A DNA stretch of 6,228 nt from Candidatus Methanomarinus sp. HR1. GTDB lineage: Archaea > Halobacteriota > Methanosarcinia > Methanosarcinales > Methanocomedenaceae. The notes below the pieces were generated by a model. That model saw only the letters and a list, made by a program, of their open reading frames with translations, made no database searches and was not told the origin of the DNA. Position numbers and translations under genes: made by a program. Below are positions 1 to 6,228 of the stretch, piece by piece (the stretch's first letter is position 1; each line of letters begins with the position of its first letter). The stretch spans positions 4,529 through 10,756 of the forward strand of contig MZXQ01000110.1 of assembly GCA_002926195.1 (NCBI GenBank), given 5' to 3'.

Positions 1-891
1 TGGTTATTGAAGGAAAAATGGGATATTGTACATGCATCAGATTTTGATACATTTATTCCTGCTTTAATAGCAGCAAAAATTAAAAAAAAACCTATAATTT
101 ATGATATTTATGATTTTTATGCTGATGTGGTAACCTTACCTAAATTATTAAGATGGATCACTGCTAAAATTGATAAATTTTTTATGAAATTTGCAAGTGC
201 AGTAATTATTGTTGATAAATCTATACTCAAACAAATAGGAGGGTATATTAATAATTATATTGTAATAATAATGAACACACCACAGGATATCTTTAAAAAC
301 ATAAAATTGGAGAAAAAACCAGACAATGAGAAGGATGTATTTACTATCTTTTATCTGGGAGGAATCTATAAAACCCGGTATCCGAATTTGGATAAGATCA
401 TTCTCAGCATTAAAGGTATGAAAGATGTTGAACTAATTATCGGTGGTTACGCAGATGATAATACAATAAACGAATTAAAAAAAAATATGGAAAATATAAA
501 AAATGCAAAGTTCATAGGAAAGATTACTGACGAAGAAGCAATTAAATATACGATTAATGCAGATCTACTTTTTGCACTTTATGATCCTTCCGGATTAAGT
601 AACAGGTACTTAAGCCCGAATAAATTATTTGAAGCTATGATGTATGCAAAACCAATTTTAGTGAGTGAAAACTCAACAATGGCGGAAATAGTCAGGGAAA
701 ATAACTATGGTATCGTGGTTAATTGCAGGGATGTTAAAGAGATAAAAGAGGCAATTATCAAATTAAAAAATAATCCAGAGCTTTGCGAACAACTTGGAAA
801 AAATGCAAGAAAGGCTTATGATAAGAATTATAACTGGCAAATTATGGAACAAAGACTATTGGACCTATATGACAAACTGCTAAATTGCTAA
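1..891 (+). CDS. Glycosyltransferase, GT-B fold, GT4 type; N-terminus cut off by window edge
   Basis: This is most of a cytoplasmic glycosyltransferase that moves a sugar from an activated donor, probably a nucleotide sugar, to a growing glycan. The frame is open from base 1, so the TTG at base 7 is not a credible start. Counting from base 1, residues 7-14 (WDIVHASD) match the family's 'D-I-V-H-A-x-D' strand, which normally lies some 75-90 residues into the protein, so about that much is missing. The first Rossmann domain ends near the NTP motif (residues 92-94). The second starts at FTIFYLGGIY and holds the donor-site segment SPNKLFEAMMYAKPILVSE (about 205-223). The glutamate of EAMM (codon at 631) is the second Glu of the GT4 E-x7-E motif; the first Glu is not conserved here, as in other SPNKLFEA-type members. 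No membrane helix or signal peptide is evident. The DUF2206 gene follows 16 bases downstream, suggesting co-transcription. Donor and acceptor cannot be told from sequence. Confidence 0.93.
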   Translation, partial: WLLKEKWDIVHASDFDTFIPALIAAKIKKKPIIYDIYDFYADVVTLPKLLRWITAKIDKFFMKFASAVIIVDKSILKQIGGYINNYIVIIMNTPQDIFKNIKLEKKPDNEKDVFTIFYLGGIYKTRYPNLDKIILSIKGMKDVELIIGGYADDNTINELKKNMENIKNAKFIGKITDEEAIKYTINADLLFALYDPSGLSNRYLSPNKLFEAMMYAKPILVSENSTMAEIVRENNYGIVVNCRDVKEIKEAIIKLKNNPELCEQLGKNARKAYDKNYNWQIMEQRLLDLYDKLLNC

Positions 892-907
892 TAAGTATAT
901 GTAGAAA

Positions 908-3208
908 ATGGAACTGTATGAATTATTAAGAATTAACAGCCTGGAAAAAAACACATTTCTAAAATTTATATTGGCTATTCAATTCACTATATTGTTTATA
1001 ATTGGTTTGGATGCCATAGGCTTAAATATTCCAATCTTAAGACAATTGATTGGTTTTATATATCTTACATTCGTTCCTGGAATTCTAATTTTTAGGATCT
1101 TAAAAATACATGGATTCGATTTGGTAAATACACTACTGTTTACAGTTGGACTAAGTATTACCTTTATAATGCTTTGCGGATTATTTATTAATGCATTATA
1201 TCCTATTATTGGTATTCCAAATCCTTTATCAACATTATCATTAACTGCAACAACATGTGTTTTTATTTTGATTTTCAGTATAATAATTTATTATAGAGAT
1301 GAAGACATTATTGAAACAAATATTAATCAGAAACACGTCTTTAAACCTTCTATCCTCTTACCTATAATCATTTTATTACCTGCTTTAAGTGTCTTTGGAA
1401 CATATTCAATGAATTATTCAGATAATAATTCATTCATTCTTTTATTAATAGCAATTATTTCAATTATCATAATTTTATCGGTTCTGTCAAAAAAATTTCT
1501 TCTGAAGGATCACTATCCATTTGCGATACTGATGATAAGTATTTCATTGTTGTATATGGTGTCTTTAATTAATCCGTATATTATGGGATGGGATATTCAT
1601 GTAGAATATCATTTTGCTGATCTGGCACATGATGCTTCTTTTTGGAATTCATCGATTCCTGATAATGTTAACGCAATGTTAAGCATTGTGATCCTTCCTG
1701 TTTTCTATTCTAATTTCTTGAATTTACCAATTGACCAAATGTTTAAAATTATATATCCATTATTTTTTTCACTAGTTCCTCTGGGTTTATATGAACTATA
1801 TAGAAAAGAAACAGGAGAAATAATTGCCTTTATTTCAGTGTGTTTTTTCATGTCCTCTATTGTTTTTTTTGGAGAAATGCCACAATTATGTCGACAACAG
1901 ATCGCAGAATTATTCCTTGTTTTATTAATAATTTTAATCTTCAATAGAAAGAGGGACATAGACCCTGAAAAAAAAAAGATACTCATCATACTTTTTAGTA
2001 TATCTCTTATTGTATCACATTATGGCACATCTTACATATTCATATTCTATCTTTTATTCGGGTTTGCTTTAATATTCCTATTTAGTAATTATACTTCGGC
2101 AAAACCTAATAATAATCTGACATTGGGTGTTATTATATTGTATGTTGTCATGTGCCTTACCTGGTATATATACGTATCAGGATCATCTTCATTTAGCACA
2201 ATTGTAGATATAATTAGTAATATATATTTATCCCTTGGTGAATTCACATCCCCGACCACGAGGGACCCACTAATTTTAAAAAGGATTTTTTTCATCAATT
2301 TAACATCGTTAGAGACAATAAAAATATTTTTAGAATATATTACGATGCTTTTCATTGCTATTGGAATTATCAAATTTTGTTTGATCATTAAGAATAAAAA
2401 AGAAGAATATAATATCGAATTTTTTTCAATGGCTTTGGTCAGTATTACTATTATTGTTATGAGTATTGGTTTGCCTTATTTTGCCGGTTATCTAAACATG
2501 TCACGATTATATTTTCAAGCACTTATTGTTATATCACCTTTTTTTGTTTTTGGAGGAATAATATTTTTTCAATATGTATTGAAAAAACTAAGAATAACAA
2601 TTGGAACTGATACTGCATTATTATTTGTTTCATTAATTGTAGTTTACTATCTGTTATTTAATACCGGATTTATGTTTGTAGTGACTGGTGAAACCAAAGA
2701 AGCCTTTACATTGACATGTCTGGAAAAAAAAGGTACATCCGCTGATCTTATATATATTTATGATGAAGAAGTATCATCTGCTGAATGGCTATCGGCAAAT
2801 ATTAATAATGATTCAATAGTATTTTCGGACAACAATTCAAAAAAGATGGTTTTAATGAGCTATGCACCACACCACGATGTTTTTGATTTTTCAAAAAGCA
2901 CTTCATGGGATCTTGAAGATACCTTTTTTTATTTCAGAAAACTTAATACAGAAAATAAAATAATCGAAAGCTCAAATACATCAGAGTATAATTGGGCATG
3001 TATAGATATTCAAAAGACCCTTTTTTATAGGCAAAATATTTTAAATTGCAATAAAATATACAATAATGGCAGATCATATATATTTGGATATCCCAAAGAG
3101 AAGTCTACTTTGATGCCTCAAGATAGAGGCTTTCTTCCGGTCGGTTATCCAGCAATTCTATATCCGGACAATCTCCTTCTTTATAACTCATTTTCCGTAT
3201 GGCAGTAA
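908..3208 (+). CDS. DUF2206-type polytopic membrane protein, GT-C-like architecture
   Basis: This is a 766-residue integral membrane protein with roughly fifteen hydrophobic segments between residues 18 and 592, then a soluble domain from about 593, predicted to lie outside the cell. It resembles archaeal DUF2206 proteins, whose function is unknown. Near the N-terminus is a module with PG at 57-58 and TVGLS at 79-83, similar to DUF1616-like membrane proteins. A loop after the seventh or so helix carries GWDIHVEY (227-234), with acidic D229 and E233 placed as in GT-C enzymes; SHYGTSY follows at 370-376. The soluble domain opens with SSAEWLSANI and has N-x-S/T sequons at N634, N642 and N690. 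The ATG at 908 is the first in frame after the upstream stop; its ribosome binding site is weak (GTAGAAA), so coupling to the upstream gene is plausible. The part resembling the family's usual ending (NKIYNNGRSYIF) stops near residue 726; the last 40 or so residues run antisense through the convergent methyltransferase gene and may not be native. Use of lipid-linked sugars is inference. Confidence 0.82.
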   Translation: MELYELLRINSLEKNTFLKFILAIQFTILFIIGLDAIGLNIPILRQLIGFIYLTFVPGILIFRILKIHGFDLVNTLLFTVGLSITFIMLCGLFINALYPIIGIPNPLSTLSLTATTCVFILIFSIIIYYRDEDIIETNINQKHVFKPSILLPIIILLPALSVFGTYSMNYSDNNSFILLLIAIISIIIILSVLSKKFLLKDHYPFAILMISISLLYMVSLINPYIMGWDIHVEYHFADLAHDASFWNSSIPDNVNAMLSIVILPVFYSNFLNLPIDQMFKIIYPLFFSLVPLGLYELYRKETGEIIAFISVCFFMSSIVFFGEMPQLCRQQIAELFLVLLIILIFNRKRDIDPEKKKILIILFSISLIVSHYGTSYIFIFYLLFGFALIFLFSNYTSAKPNNNLTLGVIILYVVMCLTWYIYVSGSSSFSTIVDIISNIYLSLGEFTSPTTRDPLILKRIFFINLTSLETIKIFLEYITMLFIAIGIIKFCLIIKNKKEEYNIEFFSMALVSITIIVMSIGLPYFAGYLNMSRLYFQALIVISPFFVFGGIIFFQYVLKKLRITIGTDTALLFVSLIVVYYLLFNTGFMFVVTGETKEAFTLTCLEKKGTSADLIYIYDEEVSSAEWLSANINNDSIVFSDNNSKKMVLMSYAPHHDVFDFSKSTSWDLEDTFFYFRKLNTENKIIESSNTSEYNWACIDIQKTLFYRQNILNCNKIYNNGRSYIFGYPKEKSTLMPQDRGFLPVGYPAILYPDNLLLYNSFSVWQ

Positions 3209-3764
3209 ATCCGCAGGATGTTAAAAGGGCTGTCAAAGAATATTGATCATACATCCACTTATGCTCCGGGTGAAGTATTTTTATTATTAATGGTATTCTC
3301 GTTTTCTCACTCATGTTTAATTGATCTAAAAATCTTTCTGACATAAGAAAATCCGTGTTATCCATACTATTTTGAGTATCGGTAATTTCTTTGATATAAT
3401 TATTAGCAAAAAGTTCCAAATCAGGAATTATTAATCTGAATAATCCACCTTTTTTAAGTACACGAAAGCACTCTTGTAATAATTTTTCACCCACTTCTTT
3501 ATTCAAATGCTCTATTAAATGAGATGAATAGATATAATCAATAGACTCATTATCAAAAGGTAGTTTCTTTGATACGTCATGTATCATAATTTTATGGATG
3601 TGATCTGCCCAATCCACATCGTAATGTTTTTTTGATAAAAAATTGAGTTTGAATAGTAAATACCGTAATCGAGGACTTTTTGCCAATCTTGCATTAAATG
3701 AATTATCAATATTAATCCAATCATCCAGGCATTCGGTTCCTGAACCTAAATTAAGTTTTTTCAT
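3105..3764 (-). CDS. Class I SAM-dependent methyltransferase (COG4627-like)
   Basis: This soluble 219-residue protein should transfer a methyl group from S-adenosylmethionine. The SAM-binding motif I is LNLGSGT (4-10), followed by the acidic end of strand 2 at NID (18-20), HDVSKKLPF (62-70), the motif SSHLIEHL (80-87), and the post-motif strand RVLKKGGLFRLIIPD (101-115). The C-terminus CPDIELLDNRPEESLYLEA (199-217) is a recurring ending in this group, so the TAG stop looks genuine. Length is normal for the family. Such enzymes are common in polysaccharide and lipopolysaccharide-type clusters; the substrate here is unknown and a sugar is only inferred. The ATG start is well supported by an extended Shine-Dalgarno sequence just upstream. 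The gene starts 30 bases after the DUF2298 stop, so the two are probably one operon. Its last 104 bases overlap the 3' end of the convergent DUF2206 gene. Confidence 0.93.
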   Translation of the reverse strand: MKKLNLGSGTECLDDWINIDNSFNARLAKSPRLRYLLFKLNFLSKKHYDVDWADHIHKIMIHDVSKKLPFDNESIDYIYSSHLIEHLNKEVGEKLLQECFRVLKKGGLFRLIIPDLELFANNYIKEITDTQNSMDNTDFLMSERFLDQLNMSEKTRIPLIIKILHPEHKWMYDQYSLTALLTSCGFTAIRKMSYKEGDCPDIELLDNRPEESLYLEASK

Positions 3765-3786
3765 TTGATCATCTCTTTGTGATCAA
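3765..3786 (-). repeat. Perfect 7-bp inverted repeat overlapping the methyltransferase ribosome binding site
   Basis: The plus strand reads TTGATCA, an 8-base spacer, then TGATCAA. In the transcript the 3' arm includes the TGATC half of the Shine-Dalgarno and ends right before the ATG, while the AGAGA half lies in the loop. The upstream arm shares four bases (3783-3786) with the neighbouring dyad, so the two full hairpins cannot form at once. Confidence 0.6.
3767..3776 (-). promoter_or_regulatory. Extended Shine-Dalgarno of the methyltransferase gene
   Basis: Reading on the minus strand, AGAGATGATC sits two bases before the ATG. It matches the complement of the archaeal 16S rRNA 3' end (GGAGGTGATC) at all but a couple of positions, including the downstream TGATC part. 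It fixes the ATG at 3764 as the start. It is the only strong ribosome binding site among the visible starts. Confidence 0.75.
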
Positions 3787-3801
3787 TAGTTTTACTATTG
3801 A
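3783..3801 (-). repeat. Perfect 8-bp inverted repeat across the DUF2298 stop codon
   Basis: The plus strand reads TCAATAGT, TTT, ACTATTGA: eight perfect pairs around a 3-base loop. In the minus-strand transcript the 5' arm holds the last sense codon (CAA) and the TAG stop of the DUF2298 gene. No U-run follows, so it is not a typical terminator. The pairs are mostly A-U, so the RNA hairpin would be only moderately stable; it could also be a DNA dyad. Confidence 0.6.
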
Positions 3802-6116
3802 ACTTCATATATTGATACACCTTCATTTTCATATATCAACATATAATATTCGGGATGATCACTGAATTTCTGTAAACCGTCGTCAGAATATTTTTCTATT
3901 TCAAGTTCACCTATAAAGATAAAATCAACATTATATTTTTCCAGCAGTTCTATTGCATTGTTATTGTCAGTTGTATTATAAATCAAATCCGTATCATCTC
4001 TTCTGATATTTCCCTGTGATTCATGGCCTCTCCATGTACGTTCGTGACTGATCCATCCGATAACTGTTGATAATCCGGTAAGAGCTGAAACACGAGAGGA
4101 ATAGGTATATGCATCTCCCGGAGCTTCGAGTATTATGTGGTTTCCATCAATATTTTCTTCAATCCAGGCAATTGCGCTCATGTCCCATGGCCTTTCCTCC
4201 AGGAGATAATCCAGTCCGTTTAGTGTATTTAAATCAGGTGGTTTTCCATATAAGATCTTTTTACCGTTTGTTAATGTTAAAGACATAGCCAGAGGACTGA
4301 TAGTAGACGCTACTATTAAAAAAATCACCGTTAACACCCATATAGTTTTAATGGTGTTATATCTATTTTTAAAAATTGAAGAAAATGAGAAATCTCTCAA
4401 TATAAAATGTAAAGAACAAGCAGATGCAATACCAAAAAAAACCCATATTTCCGAATAGATTTTCAATAAAGTGTTCATTCGATGATATGGAAAGCTATAA
4501 GCATCATTGACATAGAAAAATTCACAGAACAAACACAGAAGTGCACCTGTGATAATGAGTAATAAGATATACTTAATATTTTCATGGCCATTATTTGCAA
4601 CTGTTACTATCCCCAAAGCTGAAATTAGAATAAGCGGGATCATGATAATTAGAATTTGAAAACCTGATAACCATGCAAGTATAAAAGAAAGAAGTATAAT
4701 ACCTATGATCTCACTTAGATGTTTTTGGAATAAGAACCACATAAATGTGATCAGGATGAATATAAATAGAAGAAATATCTCTAAGAAGTCCAGCAGCTCG
4801 GTCTTACCACCTATAAGGCTAATCCCGGAAAATGATGTACTTGAACTTAAAATAATATGCGGTGAATAGAGGATGAAACTCAGAAAACCAATTATCAAAG
4901 GGTATTTCAGTAAAATTGATTTGTTTTTTGAAAATGCTGCAATGAAAGCTTCTTTGGAATTAATATTTTTAAAGATTGTTAAGATTATCACAAATCCGGT
5001 AAAAAATACGTATGTCGGATAGTTCCATGGATTGATCAATATAAAGAATCCTAAGAAAATACCTAATATTAAGAACTTAACAATTTGATTGAACCGATCA
5101 GTAGTATTAAAAAACGTTCCTTTCACTATATTTCCGTAAAGATATGAAATAAATGCTACCTGAAAAGTTATAGAAATCACATTACCATGAATATCTCCCT
5201 GTAATAAAACAGAACCATTATAAAACACCAGAGAATATGGAATAATCCTGTTTATTTCATAGAATGGATAATTCCTGAACCATTCAAAGATGTTTTGAAC
5301 ATCAACATGGCGATATTCAATTATTGTGCCAAGATCAGGAAATAAAAATAATGACAATTGTAAAAATCCTGAGAAAAAACCAATAAAAGTAACAAAAAGG
5401 GCAGTTAATATCCCGTAGAAACTACTTTTTGTCAAATTATATCCTATTCCGAATGAAGCAAGTGCTGCTAATGCGAAATTCATTACTCCTCCAAGATTAT
5501 ATGATATGAATGTCGGTACATTTGAAAGGAGTGTCAGTATTGCTATGATCAGATGTACTCCATAATAATAAGGCAGAGTAGTTCCTGCATACCAGATATC
5601 AGACGGCGGCAAATATTCTGTACGCAGGATCGATTTAATGAAGCCATAATCCATGAAATCCTCTGAATAAGCATAAGATATATTCGGGTTTTTTGAAAAA
5701 ATAATCAAAAAGATGATGAATGCTGCAATAAAGACTAATTCACTTTTTATAATTATATTCTTATTTTCTTTCAATAATTTAACAGGGTCTATTTTATTGT
5801 GATATATTATTAGAACAGAAAGTAAGATAAGAAGAAAAATAGAAATTAATACATTAATTGATCCGAATCTACAAATGTGAAAAAGAGCTAATATCCATGA
5901 TATAAATGTAAGTAATACTAATCCTAAGATTTTTGATATGGAATAGCCTTTATCATGTACATTCCCACACGTAAATGAGACTATGGGATAAGTGATCAGT
6001 CCAATTACTTCAATGGTAAAAAGCCACGAGATTACATATAAATATTCAATCATTGTTGTTGTATTTTTTCTTTTAGTGCGTAAATTTAAGGATGTTGTTC
6101 TTTTTTTAGTTTTCAT
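3795..6116 (-). CDS. DUF2298 (YYY) family polytopic membrane protein, GT-C-like
   Basis: This 773-residue integral membrane protein belongs to the DUF2298 family (the 'YYY' membrane proteins shared by Archaea and Chloroflexi), whose biochemical role is not established. About fifteen hydrophobic segments span residues 25-615. Hallmarks are the acidic loop SEDFMDYGFIKS (151-162), PPSDIWYAGTTLPYYYG (170-186) with the triple tyrosine that names the family, GDIHG (307-311) and NPWNYPTY (362-369). A soluble domain from about 618 to the end carries AWIEENI (650-656), EAPG (664-667) and GW-x2-HE-x2-WRG (687-697), then KYNVDFIFIGELE and a final VSIYEVQ. The acidic first loop and the helix-rich body with C-terminal soluble domain suggest a GT-C-like glycosyltransferase using a lipid-linked sugar, which is inference. 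The chosen ATG adds a basic, Thr-rich 21-residue extension; M22 (ATG at 6051-6053) is an alternative nearer the family's usual start. Neither has a clear Shine-Dalgarno. It ends in tandem stops, TAG then TAA, and leads the minus-strand pair. Confidence 0.9.
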   Translation of the reverse strand: MKTKKRTTSLNLRTKRKNTTTMIEYLYVISWLFTIEVIGLITYPIVSFTCGNVHDKGYSISKILGLVLLTFISWILALFHICRFGSINVLISIFLLILLSVLIIYHNKIDPVKLLKENKNIIIKSELVFIAAFIIFLIIFSKNPNISYAYSEDFMDYGFIKSILRTEYLPPSDIWYAGTTLPYYYGVHLIIAILTLLSNVPTFISYNLGGVMNFALAALASFGIGYNLTKSSFYGILTALFVTFIGFFSGFLQLSLFLFPDLGTIIEYRHVDVQNIFEWFRNYPFYEINRIIPYSLVFYNGSVLLQGDIHGNVISITFQVAFISYLYGNIVKGTFFNTTDRFNQIVKFLILGIFLGFFILINPWNYPTYVFFTGFVIILTIFKNINSKEAFIAAFSKNKSILLKYPLIIGFLSFILYSPHIILSSSTSFSGISLIGGKTELLDFLEIFLLFIFILITFMWFLFQKHLSEIIGIILLSFILAWLSGFQILIIMIPLILISALGIVTVANNGHENIKYILLLIITGALLCLFCEFFYVNDAYSFPYHRMNTLLKIYSEIWVFFGIASACSLHFILRDFSFSSIFKNRYNTIKTIWVLTVIFLIVASTISPLAMSLTLTNGKKILYGKPPDLNTLNGLDYLLEERPWDMSAIAWIEENIDGNHIILEAPGDAYTYSSRVSALTGLSTVIGWISHERTWRGHESQGNIRRDDTDLIYNTTDNNNAIELLEKYNVDFIFIGELEIEKYSDDGLQKFSDHPEYYMLIYENEGVSIYEVQ

Positions 6117-6160
6117 CTTTAAAGAATCTAACTGATAATCGAAAATTATAAAATGATAAT

Positions 6161-6169
6161 AATATAAAT
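6161..6169 (-). promoter_or_regulatory. Candidate TATA box for the DUF2298 operon (proximal)
   Basis: The minus strand reads ATTTATATT. Transcription starting about 25 bases further on would fall near 6139 and leave a leader of about 23 bases before the ATG at 6116. The sequence just upstream is not purine-rich, so a BRE is not obvious. In such AT-rich DNA the match is weak evidence, and the distal element is an alternative. Confidence 0.3.
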
Positions 6170-6175
6170 CAATTG

Positions 6176-6198
6176 AAAAGAAAAACTTATATAAATAG
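6176..6198. promoter_or_regulatory. Near-palindromic archaeal TATA element, possibly bidirectional
   Basis: The core TTATATAA (6187-6194) reads the same on both strands. On the minus strand TTTATATAAG could serve the DUF2298 operon with a leader of roughly 50 bases. On the plus strand the core is preceded by a purine-rich tract, AAAAGAAAAAC, which looks like a BRE, and would start transcription near 6216, pointing to a divergent gene beyond the window. The plus orientation is the better match to archaeal consensus. Between 6117 and 6228 I see no coding sequence or RNA gene; an ATG at 6216 is open to the edge but far too short to judge. Confidence 0.45.
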
Positions 6199-6228
6199 AG
6201 AGAGATATATGCGACATGTACATTAGTC

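Noticed and set aside
7..9. TTG as start of the glycosyltransferase
   Set aside because: The frame is already open from base 1, and the protein would begin in the middle of the first Rossmann domain; the true start is upstream of the window.
1705..1989. 94-codon open frame on the minus strand inside the DUF2206 gene
   Set aside because: It lies wholly antisense to a well-supported membrane protein, shows no family motif, and has no credible ribosome binding site; it is a by-product of AT-rich coding.
2089..2388. 99-codon open frame on the minus strand inside the DUF2206 gene
   Set aside because: Antisense to helices of the DUF2206 protein, with no recognisable domain and no promoter or ribosome binding site.
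3277..3285. T-rich stretch after the DUF2206 stop as a plus-strand terminator
   Set aside because: It is short, lies within the coding sequence of the methyltransferase, and similar T-runs occur throughout the window.
6136..6150. Small inverted repeat ATAAT/ATTAT upstream of the DUF2298 gene
   Set aside because: Only five A-T pairs, expected by chance in such AT-rich sequence.
6209..6226. ATG at 6209 as start of a divergent gene
   Set aside because: The frame meets TAG after five codons.

Overview
This AT-rich window looks like part of a cell-surface glycan locus from a methanogenic archaeon, probably Methanosarcinales-like. The evidence is a membrane protein of the DUF2206 type and one of the archaeal/Chloroflexi DUF2298 (YYY) type, an extended archaeal Shine-Dalgarno sequence, and TATA-type promoter sequences. 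The taxonomic call is inference from gene families, not from a marker gene.

Layout: two gene pairs converge. On the plus strand, a GT-B (GT4-type) glycosyltransferase, cut off at its N-terminus by the window edge, is followed after 16 bases by a large polytopic DUF2206 protein. On the minus strand, a large polytopic DUF2298 protein starts near the right edge and is followed after 30 bases by a small class I SAM-dependent methyltransferase. The 3' ends of the DUF2206 and methyltransferase genes overlap by 104 bp tail to tail. The last 112 bases hold only promoter-like sequence.

How the genes may work together (inference): the cytoplasmic glycosyltransferase would extend a lipid-linked or nucleotide-sugar-derived glycan, and the methyltransferase could methylate a sugar or other small molecule. 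The two multi-pass proteins have a GT-C-like build, many membrane helices followed by a C-terminal soluble domain, and would use lipid-linked sugars on the outer face of the membrane. Neither large protein has a function that can be read from the sequence.

Most notable are the DUF2206 C-terminal tail, which is antisense to conserved methyltransferase codons; two overlapping perfect inverted repeats between the DUF2298 stop and the methyltransferase start, one of which includes part of the ribosome binding site; and a near-palindromic TATA element at the right edge that may also drive a divergent gene outside the window. I found no RNA genes, CRISPR array, insertion sequence or attachment site.
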